Source of the DNA: Corynebacterium urinipleomorphum
GTDB taxonomy: Bacteria; Actinomycetota; Actinomycetes; Mycobacteriales; Mycobacteriaceae
DNA: 64,000 bases
Direction: 5' to 3'
Assembly: GCF_900155535.1 (NCBI RefSeq)
Contig: NZ_LT706963.1
Location: forward strand, 127,929 to 191,928
Shown here: piece by piece, positions 25,160 through 33,705 of the stretch
How the letters are laid out: every line of letters starts with the position of its first letter
Position numbering within the stretch: position 1 is the stretch's first letter
The notes under the pieces: generated by a model
What the model was told of the DNA's origin: nothing
Seen by the model: only the letters and a program-made list of their open reading frames with translations
Database searches by the model: none
Program-made: the position numbers and the translations under genes

Positions 25160-25903
25160 ATGACAATTCACAGCTACACGATCATTTATCAACCAGACAC
25201 GGACACCGACTACGAGTACCCGGCCGGGATCATGGCCATCACCGCGGAGACGGGGGAGACGCTCTTCGTTGGGCTACCCGCGGACCACCCGGCGGCACCG
25301 GTAGGGCACGACGAAACGGTCGCCGACGAGATCATGGAGTTCTTCGAGGAGATTAAGGGTTGGCTTGTCGCCCTGGACCGCGGGGAGAGGGCAGAGCTTA
25401 TCGACGATCCCTTGGACCACGCCCACCATATCCACCTCGAACCGAACCCGGAGATCGAGGCAGACGACCTAGACACCGGTACGATCACGCTGCTTAGCCG
25501 CCACGTGTTGGAGGAGCTTGGGTACGTTGAGTCGCTGTACCAGACGTTTTGCATCGTCTACCGGGTGAGCGAGTACGAGGGCTACCCGTTGGCTATCTTC
25601 GCCCAGGATGTGTCTGGCGGGGGTTTGGAAGGAATGGTCATCGGCAAACCCAACCCGTACCTGCCGCGATTGTCGCGCCAGCAGCGCCGCGCCATCGACC
25701 GGGAGATGACCAAGTTCGCCCGTAAATTCGTGCGCGGTGACATCCAGGCCGCTTTCGCAGGGCTGGACCGCCCGCGGTTCGGGGTGTTCACCATCGACGA
25801 CTATCAGGCAGTTTCACCGGAGCATGCCGTTGAGCAAGCGGTGGCGGATCTGGACGAGATTCACTTCGGCGCGGCCGGCAGAGGTGAGGACCTGGCGAGC
25901 TAG
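25160..25903 (+). CDS. Hypothetical acidic protein
   Basis: A 247-residue acidic soluble protein that I do not recognise. It has no signal peptide or membrane helix. Features: an N-terminal beta-rich stretch (HSYTIIYQPDTDTDYEYPAG), a Glu/Asp-rich middle with HAHHIHLEPNPEIE, and a basic helix near residue 180 (RLSRQQRRAIDREMTKFARK). The ATG at 25160 has AGGGGGG 7 nt upstream and is preferred to ATG 25154. It is monocistronic between hrpB (divergent) and the acetyltransferase gene (convergent). No functional assignment. Confidence 0.65.
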   Translation: MTIHSYTIIYQPDTDTDYEYPAGIMAITAETGETLFVGLPADHPAAPVGHDETVADEIMEFFEEIKGWLVALDRGERAELIDDPLDHAHHIHLEPNPEIEADDLDTGTITLLSRHVLEELGYVESLYQTFCIVYRVSEYEGYPLAIFAQDVSGGGLEGMVIGKPNPYLPRLSRQQRRAIDREMTKFARKFVRGDIQAAFAGLDRPRFGVFTIDDYQAVSPEHAVEQAVADLDEIHFGAAGRGEDLAS

Positions 25904-25957
25904 CAGAACCTGGGCGAACGAACGCGACCTAGCGGCGGGTGCCCGTGCCCGTGCTCG

Positions 25958-26542
25958 TTAGTCCAGCGAACGGATGAGCTTTGCCGGCACTCCGCCGACT
26001 AGTGAGTTGTCCGGCACATCCTTGGTCACCACCGCACCGGCGGCGACGACGCAATTGTCGCCCACAGTCACGCCGGGCATGACCATCGCGCCAGCGCCGA
26101 ACCAGCAGTTGTCGCCGATGGTGACGGGGCGGCCGCGCTCCCAGCCGTCGGCACGCGCTTGTGCGTCGTTCACGGGGTGCTCGACGGTGATGAGCTGGCA
26201 GCCGGGGCCGAAGAGGGTGTTTGCACCCACCGTCACCTCGGCGATGTCCAGGATGACGCAGTTGTAGTTGAGGAAGCAGTGTTCGCCGAAGCTGGTGTTC
26301 AAACCGAATTCCACGTGCAGCGGCGCGAATACGCCGGGGACCGCGGAACCCGGCGCGAAGATCTCGGCCAGCAGCTCCTTCGCACGCGCCTGGTCGGTGT
26401 TGCCAAGGGCGTTGAGCTCCCGGATACGCTCCCACGCGGCCGCGTGCGCTGCGTCGATTTCCTCAGAACCCGGTGTGTACCAGCGGGAGGAGCGGAGGTC
26501 GGAGAGGGTGGGGTTTGCGGTGCCGTCGTCAAGCGTGCTCAT
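25958..26542 (-). CDS. Sugar O-acetyltransferase (Maa/LacA type)
   Basis: A 194-residue acetyl-CoA-dependent acetyltransferase of the left-handed beta-helix (hexapeptide repeat) family. The N-terminal helical region is followed by hexapeptide coils with the family His in VEHPVNDAQAR and the coil series VTIGDNCWFGAGAMVMPGVT, ending SLVGGVPAKLIRSL. This is the maltose/galactoside O-acetyltransferase pattern. It has a leaderless-type promoter: TAGCCT 7 nt before the ATG. Its substrate in vivo is not known. Confidence 0.9.
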   Translation of the reverse strand: MSTLDDGTANPTLSDLRSSRWYTPGSEEIDAAHAAAWERIRELNALGNTDQARAKELLAEIFAPGSAVPGVFAPLHVEFGLNTSFGEHCFLNYNCVILDIAEVTVGANTLFGPGCQLITVEHPVNDAQARADGWERGRPVTIGDNCWFGAGAMVMPGVTVGDNCVVAAGAVVTKDVPDNSLVGGVPAKLIRSLD

Positions 26543-26578
26543 GCGCGCCAGGCTACATGCGTGCCCTAAACTAGACGC

Positions 26579-27073
26579 GTGTCACAGATTCGCGCCCGCG
26601 CATGCTTTACGCTGGGCGCGTTGTTGTGCGCGGGGCTGACGGGGTGCGCGGGGCAGGCGGCTCCGGCGCAGGATGAGCTGATGTTCAGCGATGTGCGATC
26701 GCAAGCCAGCCCGCTCGCCAACGACAAACGCGTCGCGTACTACGTTCGCGCTGCGAGCGGGGAAGAACCGTCCGAGCCGCTATGTGACGGCCGCGGCATT
26801 CTTATCCTTGGCACCGTCCGGATGTGGTCGGGTTTCGTGCGGGAAATGCTGGCGCAAGAATTGGCGAAGTCGCCGCGTGCCGAGTTCACGTACCCGGGCC
26901 AATGCGCGTCGCTGAGGGAACGCGAGCGCGAGGGCGATGACCCGTTGTATCCCGTTTACATCGATTTCGGCCACGATTACGACGCGTTGTGCGCGGCGGC
27001 GCCCGAGTACCTGAACTCCATGCCGCGGCTGCTGACCAACGAGGATGAATATGTCACGCCCTGCAGCGCATAG
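26579..27073 (+). CDS. Hypothetical lipoprotein
   Basis: A 164-residue predicted lipoprotein: RARACFTLGALLCAGLTGCA gives a hydrophobic core and lipobox LTGC. Four further cysteines (PLCDGRG, GQCASL, ALCAAA, TPCSA) may form disulfides outside the cell. The GTG at 26579 follows TAAACT (26567-26572) by 6 nt. Its 3' end overlaps the kinase gene, so expression is probably coupled, and an extracytoplasmic role connected with the kinase's sensor domain is possible. I do not recognise the family. Confidence 0.72.
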   Translation: MSQIRARACFTLGALLCAGLTGCAGQAAPAQDELMFSDVRSQASPLANDKRVAYYVRAASGEEPSEPLCDGRGILILGTVRMWSGFVREMLAQELAKSPRAEFTYPGQCASLREREREGDDPLYPVYIDFGHDYDALCAAAPEYLNSMPRLLTNEDEYVTPCSA

Positions 27074-28589
27074 GACGGAACTCGTGCGCACGGACGCCGG
27101 CACGGGCGGTGGCGAAAGCGCCCTGAGCAGTGCAAATACCTCGCTCACCGTCGCGGAGCTCGGCCTCGCCGGGTACGACGTTGAGCGCGTCGTGGGCCGC
27201 GGCGGAATGGGCACGGTGTACTTGGCTAAGCACCGGAAGCTCGGCCGCGAGGTAGCGGTGAAGGCGCTGTCGCCGGTGCTGAGCCAGGACCCGGTGGCGA
27301 TGGCGCGTTTCGACAACGAGATGGTCACCATGGCCGGGCTCGACTGCCCGTCGATCGCCCGGATTCACGACGGCTCCGTAACCCCGTCCGGTGTCCCGTA
27401 TTTCGTGATGGATTTCATCGACGGGCCGTCGCTCGCGGAGACCATCGAGGCATCTGATCGTCCGTTCACGGTTGAGGAGACCGTCGATATCTTGCGCCCC
27501 ATCGCGGAGGCACTCGATTACCTGCACGACTCGAATGAGCGGGATCCGATCGTGCACCGCGACGTGAAGCCGGAGAATATCCTGCTCGCCGAGACAGGTG
27601 CGGTGCTCACCGACTTCGGTATTTCATACATTGCGCAGGACACCCGCCTGACGGTCGAGGGCATCGTCGTGGGCACCAACATGTATATGGCGCCTGAACT
27701 CTACCTTCCCGGCGCTGCGGCCTCGCCCGCGGCGGACAATTACGCGCTGGCGCTCATCGCGTACGAGATGCTCACCGGCACGCCGTTCTACCGCACGATC
27801 AGCCCCGAAGCATGGTGCGGCCCGCGCCCGACCGCGCAGCTCGAGGACACCATTTTCGCGACCGCGCTCGCGAACGACCCCGCGGACCGGTACCCGAACG
27901 CGCGATCGTTCATCAACGAGCTTTCGCTTATCGACGCCACCCCACACCCCCACCCCCTCTCCTCCCTCCCCGTGCACCGCACTGGCTCTTCCGGCCCCTC
28001 CGGACATCCGCGCACTTCCCGTGCCGCCAGTCTTCTTCTTTTATCGCGACGTCCCGGGTCATCCCGCGGCAGATCAGCCCTTGCTTTCGCGCTGGCCGGT
28101 TGCCTCGCCGCTGTTGTGAGCGCCGCGGCACTGTCCCTCACGGGTTCTGAATGGGCGGGCGGTGAACAGCGCATCGCCGAGACCTTCCCCGAATTGGTGT
28201 CCGAGGGAAACGGCGGGACAGGCTGGATGGACGCGAGGTGCACCACAGGGGTGCGCGAGATGGGTCAGCAGGGAAAGATCGCGTGCAGCTCTAGCAGCGT
28301 GAACTTCTCCGTCGCCGACTACGGCACGGCCGAGGAGCGCAGCGGCAGCGTCGACTGGCCCGAGGAGTCGAACTTCACCCCCACGCGCTGCTTCACCAAA
28401 GCCGATGTGACACCGATGAGCTCTCAAGTGGAGAAAACGCCGCTGCGCTTCGCCGTGCTGCCCGCAGCCCCGAACGATGGCTTCGCCGTACTCATCGGCG
28501 GCGACAAAGCCGAGGAGCTCATCGCTGATATACCGGTGTGTCCGTCCACCAATCACGCAGACGGAACACCAAAGCACGAGAGCCCATAA
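27051..28589 (+). CDS. Membrane serine/threonine protein kinase
   Basis: A 512-residue Hanks-type kinase. Key elements: glycine loop GRGGMGTVY, VAIK-type Lys in EVAVKAL, catalytic loop HRDVKPEN, DFG in LTDFGISYI and an activation loop with Thr residues, then APE in YMAPELYL. A Pro/Ser-rich juxtamembrane part and one TM helix (about 340-360, LAFALAGCLAAVVSAAALSL) lead to an extracytoplasmic domain of about 150 residues containing several Cys. It is not PknA/B-like outside the kinase domain: no PASTA repeats are seen. ATG 27051 lies 6 nt after GAGG; its beginning overlaps the lipoprotein gene by 23 nt. Contains a motif copy at 27926. Confidence 0.92.
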   Translation: MSRPAAHRTELVRTDAGTGGGESALSSANTSLTVAELGLAGYDVERVVGRGGMGTVYLAKHRKLGREVAVKALSPVLSQDPVAMARFDNEMVTMAGLDCPSIARIHDGSVTPSGVPYFVMDFIDGPSLAETIEASDRPFTVEETVDILRPIAEALDYLHDSNERDPIVHRDVKPENILLAETGAVLTDFGISYIAQDTRLTVEGIVVGTNMYMAPELYLPGAAASPAADNYALALIAYEMLTGTPFYRTISPEAWCGPRPTAQLEDTIFATALANDPADRYPNARSFINELSLIDATPHPHPLSSLPVHRTGSSGPSGHPRTSRAASLLLLSRRPGSSRGRSALAFALAGCLAAVVSAAALSLTGSEWAGGEQRIAETFPELVSEGNGGTGWMDARCTTGVREMGQQGKIACSSSSVNFSVADYGTAEERSGSVDWPEESNFTPTRCFTKADVTPMSSQVEKTPLRFAVLPAAPNDGFAVLIGGDKAEELIADIPVCPSTNHADGTPKHESP

Positions 28590-28631
28590 CTCGCAGAGGC
28601 AGGAGCCGAACCGAAGTCGAAAAAGCTCAAA

Positions 28632-28659
28632 CGGCTCCCACTTACACAAGTGGAAGCCG
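28632..28659. terminator. Hairpin between convergent genes
   Basis: CGGCTCCCACTT (28632-28643) pairs with AAGTGGAAGCCG (28648-28659), one mismatch, 4-nt loop. It serves the kinase gene and the secreted-protein gene at 28697. Confidence 0.65.
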
Positions 28660-28696
28660 TAGAGATGACGGGGCTCGATCCGAAAAAGGTTGAACC

Positions 28697-29119
28697 CTAG
28701 AACTTGATGAGGCCTTGGGAGAGAGCAAATCCTCCGATACCAGCGAGAAGAGTCAGAGCGATGCCGGTGCCGACCAAGATGTCGTGGGTGGTACCGAGCT
28801 TGTAGCCGTTATTGGCATCGTTCCGGAAGGAACTCGTTCTAGCGGCACCGAGGTCTGCCTTTGTAGTTTCGTTACCAAAATTGAAGAGGCCGGCCTCAGA
28901 GGACGCCATAGCTGGGCCTGAGATTCCTTCGCCTTTGCTGAGCACTTCACGGGCAACCATTCGAAGGACGTAACCGGCGAGCTCGGTGTCATTTACTTCC
29001 GAAGACGAATCCTTGTGGAAGCCAGGGTCAGCAAACTCGTATGCGCTGGCGTCGGGGGCGACGGCGAGGGACAGGGCGGTAGCAGCGGCGACGGTGGCTG
29101 CGGTGAGACGACGCTTCAT
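28697..29119 (-). CDS. Small secreted protein with C-terminal membrane helix
   Basis: A 140-residue protein with a clear signal peptide (KRRLTAATVAAATALSLAVA, cleavage after ASA) and a hydrophobic C-terminal segment (ILVGTGIALTLLAGIGGFAL). The mature protein is therefore probably anchored in the envelope. The mature part is Asp/Asn/Ser-rich with no Cys. ATG 29119 follows AAAGGAGT at good spacing; the open frame continues to 29161 without support. I do not recognise a family. The upstream region (29120-29397) is distinctly AT-rich for this genome; it must hold divergent promoters for this gene and the FHA gene. Confidence 0.72.
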   Translation of the reverse strand: MKRRLTAATVAAATALSLAVAPDASAYEFADPGFHKDSSSEVNDTELAGYVLRMVAREVLSKGEGISGPAMASSEAGLFNFGNETTKADLGAARTSSFRNDANNGYKLGTTHDILVGTGIALTLLAGIGGFALSQGLIKF

Positions 29120-29397
29120 AGCGACTCCTTTGAGGGAAGGAACTTTGGGAAAACCTGCCAAAAACTTTGGCTTAAATTCAAAATAAGTTCCTTAAAGCAT
29201 TAGATCAATAAGCCCGGGGGTTAGTCCCCACATGTCTTGAAGCTCGGGCCAGGCGATACTTATATGGGGTGTAATTTCCTCGTAAAACTAAGCTCATTCG
29301 GCACTAATCTCCCGGGAGGGGGTATCCGAGGGCTTTCGCATACTGGGGGAACGAACAGTGAAGCAGGTGCCGCTCGGACGCGAGGGGCGCAACGCAA

Positions 29398-30090
29398 ATG
29401 CGGAAGGATATCGGAGTGCTTGCTCGGGGCGATTTGCTAGTCGAAGAAAGCGACCAGAATAGACTCACGCTGTCACCGCGTCGCGAGATCACCGTGGGGC
29501 GTAGCGCGGACTTCCCAGTAGGCATTGATGATCCAGCCATGCACCGCCGCTTCCTGCACATCTGGAATTCGGATGGGGATTGGCTGATACAGAACGTCGG
29601 CAACCAGATAACCGCGAAAATCCATCCCGAGGGCAATATCCAGTTTCTTCCGCAACGTCTGGCCCCCGGTGATTTTGCGTATATACCGGCGGGTAAGTCG
29701 TCGATCGCATGGGCCACAAAGAATGCGCGGTACGGATTGACCTTGACCAACGCGAGCGTGATTAGACGCCCGCAAATGAAGCCGTCGAGTGATTTCCGGG
29801 CAACTGCGGAGAATTTTCTGCCCTCCTCTGAGCAACAGCAGCTTCTTGATGCCCTCGCTAAACCCGTGCGCGACAACCCATTCGCGGAGCTGCACACCGT
29901 GGTGCCCACTGTGGAGGAGCTGGCCGGGGAGCTCGGCTGGACCAAGAAGAAGACGGAGCAAAAGATCCTCCGCATCGTCGATGCGCTAGAGCGTGCAGGG
30001 GTGCCCGAGTTCCAGCGCAGTGAGAACCGGGTGCCGTGGCGCGTGCTGCTCGCGCGGTTCGCTTACGAGCAGGGTGAGCGAATCGAATAG
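29398..30090 (+). CDS. FHA domain protein with C-terminal winged helix
   Basis: A 230-residue protein. Residues about 20-110 look like an FHA phosphothreonine-binding domain: TVGRSADF with GR at 34-35, MHRRFLHI with His49/Arg50 in the place of the S-x-x-H motif, and a later Asn-containing QNVGNQ. The C-terminal part (about 165-215, TVEELAGELGWTKKKTEQKI) reads as a winged helix-turn-helix. Such a protein could couple kinase phosphorylation to transcription or act as an adaptor. The Ser/Thr kinase gene 0.8 kb away makes a functional link attractive but unproven. The FHA match is divergent, so binding ability is uncertain. Confidence 0.72.
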   Translation: MRKDIGVLARGDLLVEESDQNRLTLSPRREITVGRSADFPVGIDDPAMHRRFLHIWNSDGDWLIQNVGNQITAKIHPEGNIQFLPQRLAPGDFAYIPAGKSSIAWATKNARYGLTLTNASVIRRPQMKPSSDFRATAENFLPSSEQQQLLDALAKPVRDNPFAELHTVVPTVEELAGELGWTKKKTEQKILRIVDALERAGVPEFQRSENRVPWRVLLARFAYEQGERIE

Positions 30091-30126
30091 CCCGACAGGG
30101 CAGGGGCACACGCTAGACTGCACACC

Positions 30127-30831
30127 ATGAGCAAAATCGCAGTAGTCACCGGCGGCTCCGCGGGGATCGGAGAAGCAGCGGCGAGGGCATTGGCTGCCGA
30201 CGGCTGGACCGTCTACGTCTGCGCGCGCCGCAAAGAGCTGTGCGACCGGATCGCCGAGGAGATCGGCGGGGTCGGGGTGGAGCTGGATGTGACGGATCAG
30301 GGGAGCGTCGATAAGCTCGCTGCTTCGCTTGATCGCGTGGACCTGCTGGTGAACAACGCCGGCGGTGCGCGCGGGCTCGACCCGCTGCGTGAGGCGAAGC
30401 CCGAGGACTGGGACTGGATGTACCAGACGAACGTGCTGGGCACGGTGCGTGTGACCAAGGCGCTGTACCCGGCGATCGTCGCGGCGGAGGGCTTGGTCAT
30501 CAACGTGGGTTCCGTCGCCGGCTGGGATGCCTATGTGGGCGGGTCTGGCTACAACGCGGCGAAATTCGGGCTGCGTGCGCTCACGCGCGCTTTTCGACGC
30601 GAAGAGGTCGATGCCCCCATCCGCATCACCGAGATCGACCCGGGCCGCGTGAAAACGGACTTCGCCTTCAACCGCTTCGGCGACGAGGAGCGCGCCGCGG
30701 AAGTCTATGACGGCAAGCTCAACCTCACCGCTGACGACATTGCTGAGGCGATCCGGTGGGTGGCGTCGCTGCCGCCGCACGTCAATATTGACACGATGAA
30801 CATCATGCCGCGCGACCAGGCGGAACGTTAA
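30127..30831 (+). CDS. Short-chain dehydrogenase/reductase
   Basis: A 234-residue classical SDR. Nucleotide-binding TGGSAGIGEA is at about 8-17, NNAGG at about 75-79, and the catalytic Ser-Tyr-Lys pattern includes NVGSVAG and YNAAK. An Arg-rich CARRKEL after beta-2 suggests NADP preference. The ATG follows TAGACT by 7 nt (leaderless). Its stop overlaps the LysE gene start by 1 nt (TAATG), so the two are translated together. Substrate unknown. Confidence 0.9.
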   Translation: MSKIAVVTGGSAGIGEAAARALAADGWTVYVCARRKELCDRIAEEIGGVGVELDVTDQGSVDKLAASLDRVDLLVNNAGGARGLDPLREAKPEDWDWMYQTNVLGTVRVTKALYPAIVAAEGLVINVGSVAGWDAYVGGSGYNAAKFGLRALTRAFRREEVDAPIRITEIDPGRVKTDFAFNRFGDEERAAEVYDGKLNLTADDIAEAIRWVASLPPHVNIDTMNIMPRDQAER

Positions 30832-31514
30832 TGGGTTTCGCTGATCTGCTAGCGCTTGTCGGCATCTGGGTTGCCGCGATAGCCAGCCCCGGCCCTGACG
30901 TCGTGCAAATCACGCGGCTAGGCGTGAAGTCCCGCGTGGCCGGTGTGGCGTGCGCGGTGGGAATCATGGCGGGCAACACGTTGTGGATTGCCGCGTCGCT
31001 GCTGGGTCTCAGCGCGCTCATCCAGGCGGTGCCGGAGGTGCTCGCTGTCTTGCAGCTCGTCGGCGGCGCCTACCTGCTGTACATGGGTGTGGGTGCCGTG
31101 CGCGCCGGGTTGGCCGCGCGTCAGGGGGCACTGGCCATGGCGGAGAACGCGGATGCGGGTTCGGGCGGCGCTCCCGTCGTTGGTTCTGCACCGTCGACCG
31201 GCAAGGCGTTCGGCATCGGCGTGGCCACCAACCTGTCCAACCCGAAGGCGGTGCTGTTCTTCGGAGCGGTCTTTGCGCAGTTCGTGCGCCCCGGTATGGG
31301 GTGGGAGTGGATGTTGGCCATCCTGCTCACCCTCGTGGTCATCGGTTTTGCGTGGTTCGTCGGGTTCGCACTACTGGTGGACACCTTCGCCGGGTTCCTG
31401 GAACGGCACGGGCACGTCGTCGACATTGTGACGGGCCTGATCTTCATTGCCTTGGCGGTGTGGATGGTCGTTGAGGGCGCATCCACCCTCATCGCGCACC
31501 TCGCCGCGATTTAA
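30831..31514 (+). CDS. LysE-family amino acid exporter
   Basis: A 227-residue membrane protein of the LysE/RhtB family: about six helices, with the conserved N-terminal motif SPGPDVVQITR and GxxxGxxxG-like AVGIMAGNT. These proteins export amino acids or similar metabolites by proton antiport. It overlaps the SDR gene by one base. The substrate could be the product or precursor of that enzyme, but nothing in the sequence identifies it. Confidence 0.9.
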   Translation: MGFADLLALVGIWVAAIASPGPDVVQITRLGVKSRVAGVACAVGIMAGNTLWIAASLLGLSALIQAVPEVLAVLQLVGGAYLLYMGVGAVRAGLAARQGALAMAENADAGSGGAPVVGSAPSTGKAFGIGVATNLSNPKAVLFFGAVFAQFVRPGMGWEWMLAILLTLVVIGFAWFVGFALLVDTFAGFLERHGHVVDIVTGLIFIALAVWMVVEGASTLIAHLAAI

Positions 31515-31672
31515 TTTCAGCTTCCTTCCGGGAGCGACTTCTGCCCCAGTAATGCGCTGGAATACCTGGGGTCACGAGCGACTAGGCAGCGCGGAAACAG
31601 CGCCGGCTGGCGGGAAGATCATGCCATTTCTTCCGGTTAGTTGCCGGGGCCACCTGGTTGTAAAACAAGAGC

Positions 31673-32512
31673 GTGAAGAAGCTTTGGGCGATGATTCTCG
31701 CTCTCGTGATTGCTGTTGGTGCCGCCCCCGCGGCGGAAGCGATGGACGTGAAGCCGGACGCGGCGGGCGGCCGCACCGCCGTCGCTGTTTACCACCCGGA
31801 CGGCTCGTGGACCGGCTCGCGCGATGCGCACCAGCCGCGTCCCGCGTTGTCCCTGTCCAAGCTCTACCTCGGGTACTGGGTGCTCCGCTACGGCCACCCC
31901 GGGGACAAAGGGCAGGTGGAACACATGATCCGGGTGTCGTCGGATTCCATCGCGGCGCACCTCGACCGGAAGTACCCCCAGGCCATCGACGCGGTGGCGC
32001 GTGATTTCGGGTTGCGGAACACGGCCCGCCGCGGCCGGTGGGGCAACACCGCGACATCGGCGTACGACGTGGCTAAATTCGTCAGCGTGATCCGCAACGA
32101 CCCGGTGGCCGCGCCGATTATCCGTGGCATGCGCACGGCCGCACCGGTCGCCCAGGACGGCTACCGGCAGGATTACGGCACGTCGCGTCTGCCGGGGGCG
32201 GAGGGCACGAAATTCGGCTGGTCCGACAACCGCTGGTCCTACACCGCCAGCGTCAGCTTCGGTCCAGGTTGGACGGCGGCGGCGATGACAGTCGGCGACA
32301 AGCACGCAAACACTAACGATGCGTTGGCACTCATCGACCCGAACTTGCCGTGGCGGGCACCGGCAACGAGTTCCCTTGGCCCGTACAGTGTGCCGCTGGT
32401 CCCGTTGCGCGATATTCTCCCGCCGCAGGTCCCGTACCAGATCCGTGACGCGGTGCCGCCGAGCATTCTCGTCCCGGCTGGCCCGCCGACGGGTCCGGGA
32501 CTGCCCGGATAG
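31673..32512 (+). CDS. Secreted serine-hydrolase-like protein, copy A
   Basis: A 279-residue protein with a signal peptide (KKLWAMILALVIAVG, cleavage near AEA). The sequence follows a class A beta-lactamase/PBP-like plan: SLSK (SxxK) in RPALSLSKLYLG, a degenerate SDN position (RVSSDS) and KFGW where KTG is expected. A Pro-rich C-terminal tail follows. It is a paralogue of the gene at 33706 (shared TRPALSLxKLYLGY and SxYD[VL]AKFV[ST]xIRxDPVA stretches, with minor changes). GTG 31673 is the only in-frame start before the signal peptide. Catalysis is plausible only for the SxxK pair; no activity can be claimed. Confidence 0.72.
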   Translation: MKKLWAMILALVIAVGAAPAAEAMDVKPDAAGGRTAVAVYHPDGSWTGSRDAHQPRPALSLSKLYLGYWVLRYGHPGDKGQVEHMIRVSSDSIAAHLDRKYPQAIDAVARDFGLRNTARRGRWGNTATSAYDVAKFVSVIRNDPVAAPIIRGMRTAAPVAQDGYRQDYGTSRLPGAEGTKFGWSDNRWSYTASVSFGPGWTAAAMTVGDKHANTNDALALIDPNLPWRAPATSSLGPYSVPLVPLRDILPPQVPYQIRDAVPPSILVPAGPPTGPGLPG

Positions 32513-32524
32513 AATCGCTGGCAT

Positions 32525-32818
32525 ATGGATATCAGCATTAGCAGCAGCAGCATTAAGCTCGGTCAATTCCTGAAACTGGCCAACCTCGTGGAAACAGGCG
32601 GGCACGCGAAGGAGCTCATCTCTTCAGGCGAGGTCGCAGTCAACGGCGACACCGTCACAGCGAGGGGGCACGAGCTTATCGACGGCGACGTGGTCTCCAT
32701 CCCCTCCGCCAGCGTCACCGCGACTGTGGTGGCTGACGGTGGCGACGGCGAGAACGACTACTTCGACGAGCGCACCGCCAACGACGATTTCGACCCGGAG
32801 AAGTGGAGGAACCTCTAA
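32525..32818 (+). CDS. S4-domain RNA-binding protein
   Basis: A 97-residue protein dominated by an S4 RNA-binding domain: LGQFLKLANLVETGGHAKEL then SGEVAVNGDTVTARGHELIDGD. Small YbcJ/RqcP-like S4 proteins bind rRNA or ribosomal subunits. The acidic tail (FDERTANDDFDPEKW) is extra. TAGAAT lies 9 nt before the ATG. It is followed 3 nt later by the VOC gene, so they form an operon. Contains a motif copy at 32674. Confidence 0.88.
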   Translation: MDISISSSSIKLGQFLKLANLVETGGHAKELISSGEVAVNGDTVTARGHELIDGDVVSIPSASVTATVVADGGDGENDYFDERTANDDFDPEKWRNL

Positions 32819-32821
32819 CCC

Positions 32822-33601
32822 ATGCCAGCTTTTGAGGCCCGGGAGGGCATGCCGTACTGGATTGACCTGCTGTCGTCGGAAACGCGGAAATCCGCGTATT
32901 TCTACTCGCGGATCCTGGGCTGGGATGTCCAGGAAGGGGACTACCGCATCGCACGCCTGCAGGGAATGCCGGTTGCGGGGATGGTGCCGCAGGACACGAT
33001 GCCGGATGCGTGGGTGACGTACTTCCTGTCCACGGACATCGGGCGTGACGCGCAACGCGTGGCAGAACTCGGTGGACGCGTGCTGGCGGAGCCGCAGCAG
33101 GTCTCCCTTGGCACGATGGCGCTGTGCGCGGACAACGCCGGAGGTTGGTTCGGCCTTTTCCAGCCAGAAGGAGAGGATTCCTTCGTTGCGGCCGGTGAGC
33201 CGGGGACGCCGGTGTGGCACGAATGCACGTGCACTGGGGACGTGGAGAAGCTCGCTGCCTTTTATGGCGAGTTGTTCAACTGGGACATTGTGGACAATGA
33301 CGGCTACCTACTGGCCATGCAGGACGGTGCCGCCTTCGCCGGAATCTGGGACGCACGCGAGCAGATTCCGGCGGACGTGCCCAGCTTCTGGCGTTCCTAC
33401 CTGGGTGTGGCGAATGTGGCGGAGACCTGCTCGCGCATCGAGGAATTCGGCGGAGAGATTCTGCGCGGACCCGAGAATTCCCCGTTCGGTCTGCTGCTCA
33501 CCGCTGTGGATCCGACGGGTGCTGTGGTGACGTTGTGCGAGGTCGACGAGCCGGTCGACGAAGACACACTCGACGAGGGCGACTCCATCCTGCACCTCTA
33601 G
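32822..33601 (+). CDS. VOC-superfamily (glyoxalase-like) protein
   Basis: A 259-residue protein with two tandem vicinal-oxygen-chelate modules. The first starts MPYWIDLLSSETRKSAYFYS and the second PVWHECTCTGDVEKLAAFYG, each with the beta-alpha-beta-beta-beta plan. It resembles the two-domain VOC proteins found in Streptomyces and corynebacteria. Metal ligands are not obvious enough to name a reaction; small-molecule binding or isomerase/glyoxalase-type chemistry is possible. It is 3 nt downstream of the S4 gene. Confidence 0.86.
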   Translation: MPAFEAREGMPYWIDLLSSETRKSAYFYSRILGWDVQEGDYRIARLQGMPVAGMVPQDTMPDAWVTYFLSTDIGRDAQRVAELGGRVLAEPQQVSLGTMALCADNAGGWFGLFQPEGEDSFVAAGEPGTPVWHECTCTGDVEKLAAFYGELFNWDIVDNDGYLLAMQDGAAFAGIWDAREQIPADVPSFWRSYLGVANVAETCSRIEEFGGEILRGPENSPFGLLLTAVDPTGAVVTLCEVDEPVDEDTLDEGDSILHL

Positions 33602-33705
33602 CCCCGTCCCAGCCTCCGTCCCAGCTCGGTCCTGACGCCTGCCCGTTCAGCTGGCTGTGAACGGTGAATTCCCAGTGTGCGCGTTCCAGTGCATAATGAG
33701 CTCTT

